Shown here in pieces: positions 20,579-27,617 of a stretch of DNA of 28,738 bases. The DNA is from a virus, in the IMG/VR virus record IMGVR_UViG_3300021964_000369, positions 1 through 28,738 of that record. One strand, written 5' to 3'. Below the pieces are notes generated by a model that was not told where the DNA came from, did no database searches, and saw nothing but the letters and a program-made list of their open reading frames with translations. Every line of letters begins with the position of its first letter. Position 1 is the stretch's first letter. The position numbers and the translations under genes were made by a program.

Positions 20579-22042
20579 GTTTTTCATCAGGGCGTCAAGC
20601 ATCTGCTGATCAACCATCTGCGTCGGAAGTTGGCGCTCTTGGGTGTATTTTATGTTCTGAGGGGTCAAAAGATTTCCCCTTATATCGCGCCGAGCCGAAA
20701 GAGTGCTGTAGGATTGAGGGAAGAATGTTCCCTGCGGGGCCAAACCACCCTCTAAAAGCGACCCCATATACCCGCCTCGCTGATCAGGGATTGACCCAGC
20801 CTGCATCTGCCCGCTGTATGTGGTGTGCGGGAACCGAGGATTCGCAATCAGCGGCTTGTTCACATCGAGCAATCCAAACGAAACACCCTCAGAAAATGTT
20901 GGGGTATCGTAAAGTTCTGGGTCCGTCACAGCGCGCCGAACAGCCCCTATATTAGGGAACCCTGCTTTCTTTGCGTCACTCTTATCCATCAGCCGGATAA
21001 ATTGCTTGCGAAGATCGCCTGATGCGGCATCAAGGTATTCCTCAAGGTTGTCCGCATCAACTCCGGGGAAGTTTTCGTCAACCTTCTCCATAGTCTCATT
21101 AAAGGATTTTTTGGCTTCTTTCGGGATATCCATATTAGGAAGCATCCGCGCCACAATCTTTGTCGGCATTGTCGAATGGTCAATAGCATCGATGCCCATA
21201 ACCACATTAACGCCGACGACGTCTGCTCCACCGGCCTTGTCGGAATCCCGCTGGGCCTTTTTTGCCATTTTGGACACAATGCTCTTCTTGCTGGCCCACA
21301 GCGCATCTTGCTTTTGGGCGGCTTCTCCACGCATAAACCCGGAACCGCCCTCCAGATAAACTGGACTAGTCAATTCAGTGCCGTCAACGGACTTTACCTG
21401 ACCGCCAATCGCGCTTCTGTCAGTAAAAAATGGCATTAGCAACTTGCCCTGAAGGCGCTCCAGTTCAATCTGGCGACGCGGCATCAAAAGCCCGGAGCCG
21501 TCAACAATTTCCATCGGCGTGTCTTCGATGCGGTAAGGCATCTCAGTTTTTGAGTAGCCCATAGGGTCTTTTTCAGCTTTTGTCAGCCGCCCACCAGCAG
21601 CGCCAAGCGTGACGCCCGGCTGGCGCATAGCGGCGATGCCACCACCCAGCAGGTACTCAATCGGCAGGATCGGGCTGGCCTCGATCGGCTCACCTTCCGG
21701 GGTGATCATGCCCTCATAGCCGCCCTCAAGCGCCCCAAGGGACGCGGTGGCGTAGTCCTCGATCTGACCAGCCATAGCGCCGGGGACGGCCTTCGCGGCC
21801 CCCACAGGGTCGCTCAGAAGGCCGGACACGGCCTGTACGACGGGCATGTAAGAGAAACCGAACTCAGGGTCGCCGTACTCACCCGGTATCGTCTCGACGG
21901 GGTACATAGCGCCGTCAATCTCTTCATATTGGGTGTCGCCGGGCGAAATTACGGGGCGACGCAGCGGCGTGAAGAAGTCGAGCAAACCCATAATGCCCTG
22001 ACCCTGCTCTGGCGTTCTCCCATATTCATAAGCTGTCGCCAT
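20561..22042 (-). CDS. Large conserved virion-associated protein of unknown function
   Basis: 493 residues from ATG at 22042, which shares a base with the terminase TGA (TGATG); an in-frame TTG 12 bases upstream is unlikely. The N-terminus has YGRTPEQGQGIMGLLDFFTP and a Gly/Ala region. The middle has RIEDTPMEIVDGSGLLMPRR, ERLQGKLLMPFFTDRSAIGG and YLEGGSGFMRG, a pattern I recall from large polyvalent proteins of marine phages. The C-terminal half has FPNIGAVRRAVTDPELYDTP and PRFPHTTYSGQMQAG. No catalytic motif is certain. By eye, GC falls in the 3' half (20580-21550). It may be an internal head protein; the position after terminase is not diagnostic. Confidence 0.6.
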   Translation of the reverse strand: MATAYEYGRTPEQGQGIMGLLDFFTPLRRPVISPGDTQYEEIDGAMYPVETIPGEYGDPEFGFSYMPVVQAVSGLLSDPVGAAKAVPGAMAGQIEDYATASLGALEGGYEGMITPEGEPIEASPILPIEYLLGGGIAAMRQPGVTLGAAGGRLTKAEKDPMGYSKTEMPYRIEDTPMEIVDGSGLLMPRRQIELERLQGKLLMPFFTDRSAIGGQVKSVDGTELTSPVYLEGGSGFMRGEAAQKQDALWASKKSIVSKMAKKAQRDSDKAGGADVVGVNVVMGIDAIDHSTMPTKIVARMLPNMDIPKEAKKSFNETMEKVDENFPGVDADNLEEYLDAASGDLRKQFIRLMDKSDAKKAGFPNIGAVRRAVTDPELYDTPTFSEGVSFGLLDVNKPLIANPRFPHTTYSGQMQAGSIPDQRGGYMGSLLEGGLAPQGTFFPQSYSTLSARRDIRGNLLTPQNIKYTQERQLPTQMVDQQMLDALMKNSLLGR

Positions 22043-23454
22043 CACACCACCCAATTCGTTTTCGGCTTGACTACGCGGTTGCTATTGTAACCCCTTGAGT
22101 AGCCACCGGCAACCGCCCCCTGCGCCGCAAACGTCAGCACGAACGCATCCGCCACGTCGGGCGAGCGCTGCCCGCGCTTCTTCATCTCGTCCTTGCTCTC
22201 GATCTTCAGCTTGCCGCTCGACAGGTACTTGTACCTAATCCCCGTCAACTCCGATATCAGCGTGTCGTCCGACGGGATCTTGCAGTCACGCGCCTCGAAC
22301 CACTCGCGCGCGGCCCAGAACAATTCGTCGCGCAGCCTGTTGAAGCGATCCTTCAGGGATGCGGTCTCGCTGACCGATACCGCGACCGCTGGCATGTCCA
22401 ACTCGCGCAGGCGGTCGGCCAGACCGGCCCCCAACCCGATGGCGTCAATGTAGATCGCGTGCGGGCGCTTGCTGTACGGCACGGCGTCGTATTCGGCAAG
22501 CACGATCCCGGCCAATTCCATCAAATCCTTGTTCTGCCACGTCTTGATCGGCTCAACCAGCACGTTGCCCTGCCGTTTCGCGAGTGCGGACCTGTCCGAG
22601 CCGAAGCGTGCCACGTCCAGCCCCCACGTCACGGGCGTGGTCGGCCCCGCCTCCACGTCGCGGTGTGTAGCATCCTCCACAAGGTGCAACGGCAGCAAAA
22701 CATCATCAGACTGCGTCGGGAACTCGCCCAAGACGCGCACGCGGAACACATTGCTCGCCTCGCCGTACTTCTCGGCCATATCCGTAATAAACTTCGGATC
22801 GACATAGTCGCCATCCTCGCACGACACGGTCATGCAGTGCCACTTCTCGCGATCCCCGTGGAACGCATCGTAAAAATACCCATCCGACCGGGTGGGGTTA
22901 CCGCACATGATAATCTTCGCGCCGGGGGTGGACAGCGCACCCGACGCAGTCTCGAAAATCACGTTCGGCACGCCCGACGCCTCCTCAATCACGAACAGCA
23001 TGTGCGGCGAGTGGAAGCCCGCGAGGCTCTCCGGGTTTTCGCGTCGGCTGGTACGCGCCACGGCGAAGCTGTCCGGCGCACCCTTCAGCGCGATCTTGTC
23101 TGACTTGAAATCGAGCAGATCCTTGAACGCCTGCGGCATGCCGCGCGCCCAGCGGTCAATCTCGGTCCACAGGACGTCGCTTAGCTGGTGCGCGCTGTTG
23201 GCGGTGACGGCGGCCTTGCACGGGTAGTGGGTCAAAAGCCACCACAACACGACCCACGACTCAAATGCCGTCTTCCCGACGCCGTGACCGGATTTGATCG
23301 CGACCTTGTCGTTCTGCGCCACGGCGTCCAGCGCCTCGGCCTGCCAGCGCTGCGGCGTCGCGCCGAGGACCGATTGCACGAAAAAGCGCGGCTCGTCGCG
23401 GAACTGCGCGATCATCGCGACGAGATCATTTTTTTCGGCGCCAGAGGGGGTCAT
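22042..23454 (-). CDS. terL: Terminase large subunit
   Basis: 470 residues from ATG at 23454, with GGAG eight bases upstream; an extension to 23580 is possible on paper but runs through the repeat-rich gap. Walker A is KSGHGVGKT (54-62), Walker B MLFVIEEA (152-159), the coupling motif GNPT (185-188). The nuclease domain has GLDVARFGSDRSAL (Asp280), YIDAIGLGAGLADRL (Asp337) and SPDVADAF (Asp433, Asp436). It is the ATPase motor that cuts concatemers and pumps DNA through the portal. C-terminal basic tail (VVKPKTNWVV). Confidence 0.97.
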   Translation of the reverse strand: MTPSGAEKNDLVAMIAQFRDEPRFFVQSVLGATPQRWQAEALDAVAQNDKVAIKSGHGVGKTAFESWVVLWWLLTHYPCKAAVTANSAHQLSDVLWTEIDRWARGMPQAFKDLLDFKSDKIALKGAPDSFAVARTSRRENPESLAGFHSPHMLFVIEEASGVPNVIFETASGALSTPGAKIIMCGNPTRSDGYFYDAFHGDREKWHCMTVSCEDGDYVDPKFITDMAEKYGEASNVFRVRVLGEFPTQSDDVLLPLHLVEDATHRDVEAGPTTPVTWGLDVARFGSDRSALAKRQGNVLVEPIKTWQNKDLMELAGIVLAEYDAVPYSKRPHAIYIDAIGLGAGLADRLRELDMPAVAVSVSETASLKDRFNRLRDELFWAAREWFEARDCKIPSDDTLISELTGIRYKYLSSGKLKIESKDEMKKRGQRSPDVADAFVLTFAAQGAVAGGYSRGYNSNRVVKPKTNWVV

Positions 23455-23537
23455 GCGGGTTCTCCGAGAGGGTGGGGGGTGAGAGGGGTATATATATTTA
23501 TCCCGCCCGGCCGCGTGCGTGAGACGGGGGGGGGTCG

Positions 23538-23560
23538 ATGTTTCACGGGAATGTTTCACG
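23538..23560 (+). repeat. Tandem ATGTTTCACG repeats, parS-half-site-like
   Basis: ATGTTTCACG occurs at 23538-23547 and 23551-23560 (period 13), followed by further AATGT words at 23562 and 23572. TGTTTCACG is identical to the left half of the bacterial chromosomal parS consensus TGTTTCACGTGAAACA; the first copy matches 12 of 16 positions. Confidence 0.6.
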
Positions 23561-23568
23561 AAATGTCG

Positions 23569-23584
23569 CATAATGTCCATTATG
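23569..23584. promoter_or_regulatory. 16-base palindrome, candidate protein-binding site
   Basis: CATAATG-TC-CATTATG, perfect 7-bp arms with a 2-base centre. It is too compact for a stable RNA hairpin, so a dimeric DNA-binding protein (terminase small subunit or a repressor) is the natural candidate. Confidence 0.55.
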
Positions 23585-23643
23585 GAAATTTTTTCTTGTG
23601 CGTTTTCAGCTATTTATCATTTTGCGCCATAACGCCTTCGCAA

Positions 23644-23663
23644 CGTGTCGTGTTTAGGACACG
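23644..23663 (-). promoter_or_regulatory. Hairpin after terminase small subunit
   Basis: On the leftward strand CGTGTC and GACACG arms (6 bp) with an 8-base loop, a few bases downstream of the small subunit stop. No U-run follows, so it is at most a weak or Rho-dependent stop, or an mRNA end stabiliser. Confidence 0.4.
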
Positions 23664-23666
23664 CGA

Positions 23667-24146
23667 TCAACCGGATTTCGGTTGACCGATGTCGCCATCA
23701 CGCGCGCGTAGTTCTTTCGGTTGTGTGTCTCTCTCGTCTGTGATCACTACCGGCTCAACCGCGTTGACCTGCGTTAGCGCCTCAAGGTACGAGCCGCCTT
23801 TCGATGGCGTCACCTCAAGCTGCTGCCTGTCGCCGTAAATCTTTGGCGTCATGCGAGCGACCTGCCACTTCGTGATGTCCGCCGCAAGACGCAAGCCCTG
23901 CGGATCTCCCATCCCCATCTTCGCGTCGCGCTTGATGTCCTCCAATTCCTCTTGCAGCAGCATGCCCCTGAACTCCAGCGCCAAACGATATTGCCGCTCG
24001 AACTCAGGTTCAGCTGCCAGCTTCCTAGAGATTGATGTCCAGCTTGGCATCGACTTGTCTTTCACGATGGCCGTAATCGTGCTGCCGTTCGTCAGACGCT
24101 CCAGAAATTCGTCCCAGACCTCTTCCTTGATCTTCGGATACGCCAT
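23667..24146 (-). CDS. terS: Terminase small subunit
   Basis: 159 residues. N-terminal helix-turn-helix region WDEFLERLTNGSTITAIVKD, KSMPSWTSISRKLAAEPEFE matches the small terminase pattern (GxSLxxIxxDxxMPSxxTVxxWL). Central helices YRLALEFRGMLLQEELEDIK and LRLAADITKWQVARMTPKIYG follow, the last typical of this family (KWxAxKMxPKxYG). A flexible tail ends the protein. It recognises the packaging site and activates the large subunit. ATGA overlap with the upstream zinc-ribbon gene; the 212-base gap downstream is where a pac site could lie. Confidence 0.88.
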   Translation of the reverse strand: MAYPKIKEEVWDEFLERLTNGSTITAIVKDKSMPSWTSISRKLAAEPEFERQYRLALEFRGMLLQEELEDIKRDAKMGMGDPQGLRLAADITKWQVARMTPKIYGDRQQLEVTPSKGGSYLEALTQVNAVEPVVITDERDTQPKELRARDGDIGQPKSG

Positions 24147-24361
24147 CAGTCGAAATCCTCCTCGAACTCAATGTAGTGCTGCGGATCGCTGTCTATCTCC
24201 AGAAGCGGCTTGCGACAGGCGCTGCACACGACTGTCTGCGTCTCCTCGTACACCCTGCCGCGCGTCGGCATACCGCACCAGTCGCAGTCCCAGTGTTCGC
24301 GAAAGAAGCGCACCCAGTCGCGCTCCTGCTCTTCTAGGTTGATCACGTCAGACATCGTCAT
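24146..24361 (-). CDS. Small zinc-ribbon protein
   Basis: 71 residues with Cys26-xx-Cys29 (CDWC) and Cys46-xx-Cys49 (CSAC), a four-cysteine zinc ribbon, and an acidic C-terminus (QHYIEFEEDFD). Starts at 24361 or at the second ATG (24355); neither has a strong ribosome site, consistent with coupling to the upstream gene, which it overlaps by 14 or 8 bases. Probably a small nucleic-acid-binding accessory protein. Function unknown. Confidence 0.7.
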   Translation of the reverse strand: MTMSDVINLEEQERDWVRFFREHWDCDWCGMPTRGRVYEETQTVVCSACRKPLLEIDSDPQHYIEFEEDFD

Positions 24362-24623
24362 CCCATTCCGTCGCTATCTCGACGCCGCACGCACCATAGC
24401 CCGCGATGTCAATCCAGCTATCCTCGTGGTCAGGCGTCTCGATGAGCCTCGCCACCTTCAGGCACGTCATGCACAACGCCACCTGTTCCGGCGTCACGTC
24501 CTGCCCAAGCACGACCGACCACAGTCGCGCTATCCGCAGGTGGTTCTCCCGCACGCCGCCATAATTCTCGCCACGTTCCTCCACGGCGCTTATAGCTTCC
24601 CGCAGCGCCTCTACCTTGTCCAT
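24348..24623 (-). CDS. DUF6378-like protein
   Basis: 91 residues from ATG at 24623, preceded by GGAGG five bases upstream (a TTG four codons earlier was rejected). The pattern RGENYGGVRENHLRIARLWS, VLGQDVTPEQVALCMTCLKV, ARLIETPDHEDSWIDIAGYG fits the DUF6378 family common in phages. Its conserved RxxxYGxxxxNH and DxWxDxAGY motifs look like a MazG/dUTPase-type all-helical fold, but no enzyme activity has been assigned to my knowledge. Encoded between zinc-ribbon genes close to the replication block. Confidence 0.8.
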   Translation of the reverse strand: MDKVEALREAISAVEERGENYGGVRENHLRIARLWSVVLGQDVTPEQVALCMTCLKVARLIETPDHEDSWIDIAGYGACGVEIATEWDDDV

Positions 24624-24759
24624 ATGTACCTCCAATCACTAAACCACACGAGCCGCACCTCCTGACGCCCTCAGCGCCCTTCAGCGGCCCGCTCTGACAT
24701 TTGGGGCAGCAATCGCGCCCCAGCCACTTCTCGAATGATCCGTCGCCTTCATCGAACAT
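24430..24759 (-). CDS. Zinc-ribbon protein with long overlap into the next gene
   Basis: 109 residues in frame from ATG at 24759. Residues 1-43 lie in otherwise noncoding sequence and hold Cys17/18, Cys21, Cys35 and Cys38 (CCPKC, CGSCG), a clear zinc ribbon. The remaining 60 or so residues overlap the DUF6378-like gene in another frame and are Arg/Gly-rich without recognisable pattern. Either the two genes truly overlap by 194 bases, or a frameshift near 24640-24660 has removed an earlier stop. The N-terminal part is convincing and the C-terminal part is not. It overlaps the upstream gene by 11 bases. Confidence 0.55.
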   Translation of the reverse strand: MFDEGDGSFEKWLGRDCCPKCQSGPLKGAEGVRRCGSCGLVIGGTYGQGRGAAGSYKRRGGTWRELWRRAGEPPADSATVVGRAWAGRDAGTGGVVHDVPEGGEAHRDA

Positions 24760-25006
24760 ATCGCTTCACCACCCTTGTCCGGTGCGCCGCGTCTGGCTTC
24801 TCCCAGCGCGCCTCGCACGATGCCAAGGCGTCGCTGACGCCGTCATGAGCCGCCGGGAATATTTCGACCTTCACGCCGTGCTTGCCACGCATGATGTGAA
24901 CCGTCAGCGTGTGGACATCGACCCAAGCGTGATTGCCGAGTAGCTGATATTCCTCGTCGGTATACAGGATGTTCATCTTGTCCTGCCATTTCTCGTTGCC
25001 AGCCAT
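24749..25006 (-). CDS. Conserved hypothetical phage protein
   Basis: 85 residues: MAGNEKWQDKMNILYTDEEY, then NHAWVDVHTLTVHIMRGKHG, VKVEIFPAAHDG. Likely one alpha/beta domain with several beta strands in the middle. No motif that I can name. The ATG overlaps the TGA of the upstream gene (ATGA) and the end overlaps the zinc-ribbon gene by 11 bases. Operon position suggests an accessory role in replication. Confidence 0.6.
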   Translation of the reverse strand: MAGNEKWQDKMNILYTDEEYQLLGNHAWVDVHTLTVHIMRGKHGVKVEIFPAAHDGVSDALASCEARWEKPDAAHRTRVVKRYVR

Positions 25007-25596
25007 CAGAACGGTATCTCGTCATTGAGGTCGGTCTCAACCGGCTTAGGCTTCACGCTCTCGATTGTAGCACCATCGAACAACGAAACCACCTTCTTTG
25101 CCATCTCACCCGCCTTGGTTTCTTCCCACGCCTCGACAATAGCCGCGACCTCGCTCATCGAATACACCCGGTCGAGCCGACCGTCGGCGCGTATCTTCGC
25201 AATCTCACTGGCATCGCGGCACACAGCGACGACGGCGCCGTTCGGCGTGGTTTCCTCCCACACCTCACCCGTCACCGGCTGCGCCCCAAGTTCGACCGCC
25301 CTGCGCTCCAGCGCCTGAACGCCTCGCACCGTAGACGCGACGGCTTCCTCCACCTCGACGCCGCTGCCCTTAGCCATCGCCTCATTTAGCACACCCATCT
25401 GCGCCCAGAAGCGATCCCGCAGATCCGCCTCAACCAGAAGCGGCAACCTGTCGATGCCCCACTTCACCTCCGACGCCCTCACGACAGCGTCATAAGTCGC
25501 AAGCGCAGCACGGCACTTGTCAGCGTCACGCTCTGACGGATAGAACCGCCAATCCCTCGAAGTCTTACCCTTCGGTACTCTCTTCCTTGTAGCCAT
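25006..25596 (-). CDS. Replication-module protein with SSB-like C-terminal tip
   Basis: 196 residues. The N-terminus is basic (MATRKRVPKGKTSRDWRFYP). The middle is helical (LPLLVEADLRDRFWAQMGVL, VRGVQALERRAVELG), followed by a small beta part (GEVWEETTPNGAVVAVCRD). The last residues LNDEIPF closely match the acidic-hydrophobic tip of bacterial SSB (DDDIPF in E. coli), which docks many repair enzymes. The family resembles a group of phage/GTA-region proteins of unknown role. AGGGAGA lies seven bases before the ATG. It follows the iteron-like repeats and the primase-helicase gene. Confidence 0.65.
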   Translation of the reverse strand: MATRKRVPKGKTSRDWRFYPSERDADKCRAALATYDAVVRASEVKWGIDRLPLLVEADLRDRFWAQMGVLNEAMAKGSGVEVEEAVASTVRGVQALERRAVELGAQPVTGEVWEETTPNGAVVAVCRDASEIAKIRADGRLDRVYSMSEVAAIVEAWEETKAGEMAKKVVSLFDGATIESVKPKPVETDLNDEIPF

Positions 25597-25626
25597 CTTT
25601 TTTCTCCCTTCTACGATCCGGCTCGT

Positions 25627-25708
25627 ACTCCGAAACTACGACGCCCATAGGGGGCGTCGGAGTTGTCGTAGTGCTACGACACTCCGATACGACACTCCGA
25701 AACTACGA
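25627..25708. repeat. Iteron-like repeat array with hairpins
   Basis: ACTCCGAAACTACGA occurs at 25627-25641 and 25694-25708. ACGACACTCCGA occurs at 25676-25687 and 25689-25700, a 13-base period. Between them are two hairpins: GACGCCC (25640-25646) with GGGCGTC (25652-25658), and GTCGTAG (25665-25671) with CTACGAC (25674-25680). The word TACGACACTCCGA recurs in both orientations. It lies between the primase-helicase and the next gene: candidate replication origin, operator, or processing site. Confidence 0.7.
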
Positions 25709-27541
25709 TGAAACACCATTTAACTCTTTGTTTTTCCAACATACACCATCGACGGAGATGATCCATTCTTCCTCAATTAGCTTGTCACGAGCCGATCCCT
25801 TCGTGCTGTCCGGCGTATCGGGCATATCGGAGTGCATTTTGGCCGTCCAATCGCTGTATCTGACCTTCGGCGAGCCGCGATCCACGCACAGGTTCTCGAA
25901 CACCTGAAGCGCACGTTTGATTGAGCCGGTCGGACGCCACACCCTCTTCTTCTTCGGCTTCTCGTCGGTGCGCTTCAGCACGACGGACGTCTCGGAAATA
26001 GACGCTGGCACGACCAGCATGCTCAGGTTGATGTCGTCGAGCGGCTCCGCGTCCTTCATCTTCTCGGTACGCAGCGTCACGATATCCTCGGACTTGCCGA
26101 CCATCAGTGACGTGTCAACCGCACCCAGAAGCGCCGTGGAGCCGCGTGCGCCGCGATTGGCGTCCTTACCGGCGTGATGTACCGCCAGCAGCGCACCGCC
26201 CGTCAGCGCCTTAATTTCGTCACACGCCGCGACGAACAGCCCCATATCCGTGCTGCTGTTCTCCTCGGCACCAGCGATGGCGCGCGCCACCGTGTCCACG
26301 ATGACGAGCGAGAACCGCTGCCCGATGTCCTCGATGGTCGCGACGAGCCGCGCGATGTCTTCCTGCTCGCGGAAGTTCACCGCCGTCGGCAGCAGGTACA
26401 GGTCCGGCTCATCCTTGACGCCGTGGTGGTTCTCCCACGCCTTCCATCTTTTTGAAAATCCGCCTATTCCCTCGCCCGCTATATAAAGTACGGCTCCGGG
26501 CTTAACTTCCTGCCCCTGCCACTCTATGCCGTGCGCGACGGACAGCGCTATGTCGATGGCGATGAACGACTTACCCGTGCCGGGCGCACCGTACATCATC
26601 GTGAAGCCTGTGTCGGTGATCAGCCCATCCACGAGAAACTCGACCGGAGGCATCGCGAACACCGCGTCCCGCCGCATCGTCTGGTATCGCTCGACCGCGC
26701 CGTCCTCATCCGCCACCACGTCATCGCTGACCTGCGGCGCCTCGGTGAGCGCTGGCGTGCCTTTAACGATTTCGATCAGTTCGCCGAGCGTGTGTTCGCG
26801 CAGGTAGTCCACGACGTCGCCCTTCTCCGGCAGCCCCGGCAGGTCCACGCGCTTTATCTGGTCCGCCTTGCCCCACAGCGACACAATCACCGTGTCGGCG
26901 TGGCGCAGACCCACCTCATCGTTGTCGCTCATGACGACCACGTTACGGCCCACCAAGTGCTGCGCGTGCGCGTCCAGCCACTTGCCCGCCCCGCCGTGGG
27001 ACGTCGTCCCGACCAGCCCGGCCTCGATGAGTGCGTCGGCGCACGCCTCACCCTCGACGACGAATACCGGCTGATCCGGGTGCTTCATGATGCCCGGCAG
27101 GTTGTACGGCAGCGGCTCGACGCCGTCCATCTTGTAGATGTACCCGCCGCGTCCGTCCGGCCTGCGCTGACGGAAGCTCTTCGGGTACATCCGGCACACC
27201 TGATACGCCTCGGCGCCGTCCGCGTCGAAGTATGAGTAGATACGCTGTATATACTGCTTCGGCTCCAGCGCCTTCTGCGCCTGCTTCTGGATGCCGAACT
27301 CGCGCTCCAGCACGTCGGCGACTGAGCCGGAGATGCCGAGGTTGCCGTACCGCTTGACGAGGTCCACGATCCCGCCGCCGCAATTTTCCTCGAAGTCGTA
27401 CCAGACGCCGCGCAAGTCGAGTTCCTTGCTGCCCTTTGTCCCCCAGCGCAAGGTGCGACCTTTTATCGACAGCTTCGCGTTCGGCTCGCCCCAGTAGTGC
27501 CGGGCGATCCTCTCCGCGTGTGCCGCAATATTCTGTGTCAT
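25703..27541 (-). CDS. Toprim primase fused to RepA-like helicase
   Basis: 612 residues from ATG at 27541 (GGAG eight bases upstream; an extension to 27712 crosses a hairpin and the neighbouring gene and was dropped). The N-terminus (HYWGEPNAKLSIKGRTLRWG, WYDFEENCGGGIVDLV) resembles DnaG/phage primase N-terminal parts but lacks the four cysteines. Toprim: VVEGEACADAL (161-171) and MSDND (204-208). RepA-like AAA domain: Walker A GAPGTGKS (318-325), Walker B LVIVDT (412-417), then LLAVHHAGKDANRGARGSTA. It should unwind and prime phage DNA. Confidence 0.9.
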   Translation of the reverse strand: MTQNIAAHAERIARHYWGEPNAKLSIKGRTLRWGTKGSKELDLRGVWYDFEENCGGGIVDLVKRYGNLGISGSVADVLEREFGIQKQAQKALEPKQYIQRIYSYFDADGAEAYQVCRMYPKSFRQRRPDGRGGYIYKMDGVEPLPYNLPGIMKHPDQPVFVVEGEACADALIEAGLVGTTSHGGAGKWLDAHAQHLVGRNVVVMSDNDEVGLRHADTVIVSLWGKADQIKRVDLPGLPEKGDVVDYLREHTLGELIEIVKGTPALTEAPQVSDDVVADEDGAVERYQTMRRDAVFAMPPVEFLVDGLITDTGFTMMYGAPGTGKSFIAIDIALSVAHGIEWQGQEVKPGAVLYIAGEGIGGFSKRWKAWENHHGVKDEPDLYLLPTAVNFREQEDIARLVATIEDIGQRFSLVIVDTVARAIAGAEENSSTDMGLFVAACDEIKALTGGALLAVHHAGKDANRGARGSTALLGAVDTSLMVGKSEDIVTLRTEKMKDAEPLDDINLSMLVVPASISETSVVLKRTDEKPKKKRVWRPTGSIKRALQVFENLCVDRGSPKVRYSDWTAKMHSDMPDTPDSTKGSARDKLIEEEWIISVDGVCWKNKELNGVSS

Positions 27542-27572
27542 TGAAGTGTCTCCCACGTCCCCCCTTGTAGAC

Positions 27573-27610
27573 GCTTCCGGCGGGGAAGGGAGACTGACCC
27601 CGCCGGAAGC
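27573..27610 (-). promoter_or_regulatory. Perfect 13-bp hairpin between replication genes
   Basis: GCTTCCGGCGGGG and CCCCGCCGGAAGC are exact reverse complements around a 12-base loop, starting seven bases after the stop of the upstream gene. No U-run follows on either strand. It could stabilise or process the mRNA between the putative ssDNA-binding gene and the primase-helicase gene, lowering expression of the latter. Confidence 0.85.
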
Positions 27611-27617
27611 TACCGCG

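Larger units (their letters stand above)
23455..23666. other. Noncoding gap between terminase genes, repeat- and G-rich
   Basis: The longest noncoding stretch of the window (212 bases). It holds G-runs (23470-23488 and nine G at 23526-23534) on the rightward strand, an AT tract (23489-23501), tandem ATGTTTCACG repeats, a 16-base palindrome and a hairpin after the small subunit stop. Candidate packaging start (pac/cos), partition-like site or regulatory leader for the large subunit. No convincing sigma70 promoter was found. Confidence 0.6.

Noticed and set aside
22459-23103. Open rightward frame of about 210 codons
   Set aside because: Antisense to the terminase large subunit; no motif or ribosome site.
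23470-23534. G-quadruplex at the terminase gap
   Set aside because: The runs GGG, G6, GGGG and G9 are suggestive, but loop spacing to form a regular three-tetrad structure is not clear, and the G9 run may be affected by sequencing error.
23455-23580. 42-codon N-terminal extension of the terminase large subunit
   Set aside because: It would translate the repeat- and palindrome-bearing gap into a composition unlike terminases; the ATG at 23454 has a good GGAG.
26531-27235. Open rightward frame of about 230 codons
   Set aside because: Antisense to the primase-helicase Toprim and ATPase regions, whose motifs are unmistakable; Arg/His-rich shadow frame.
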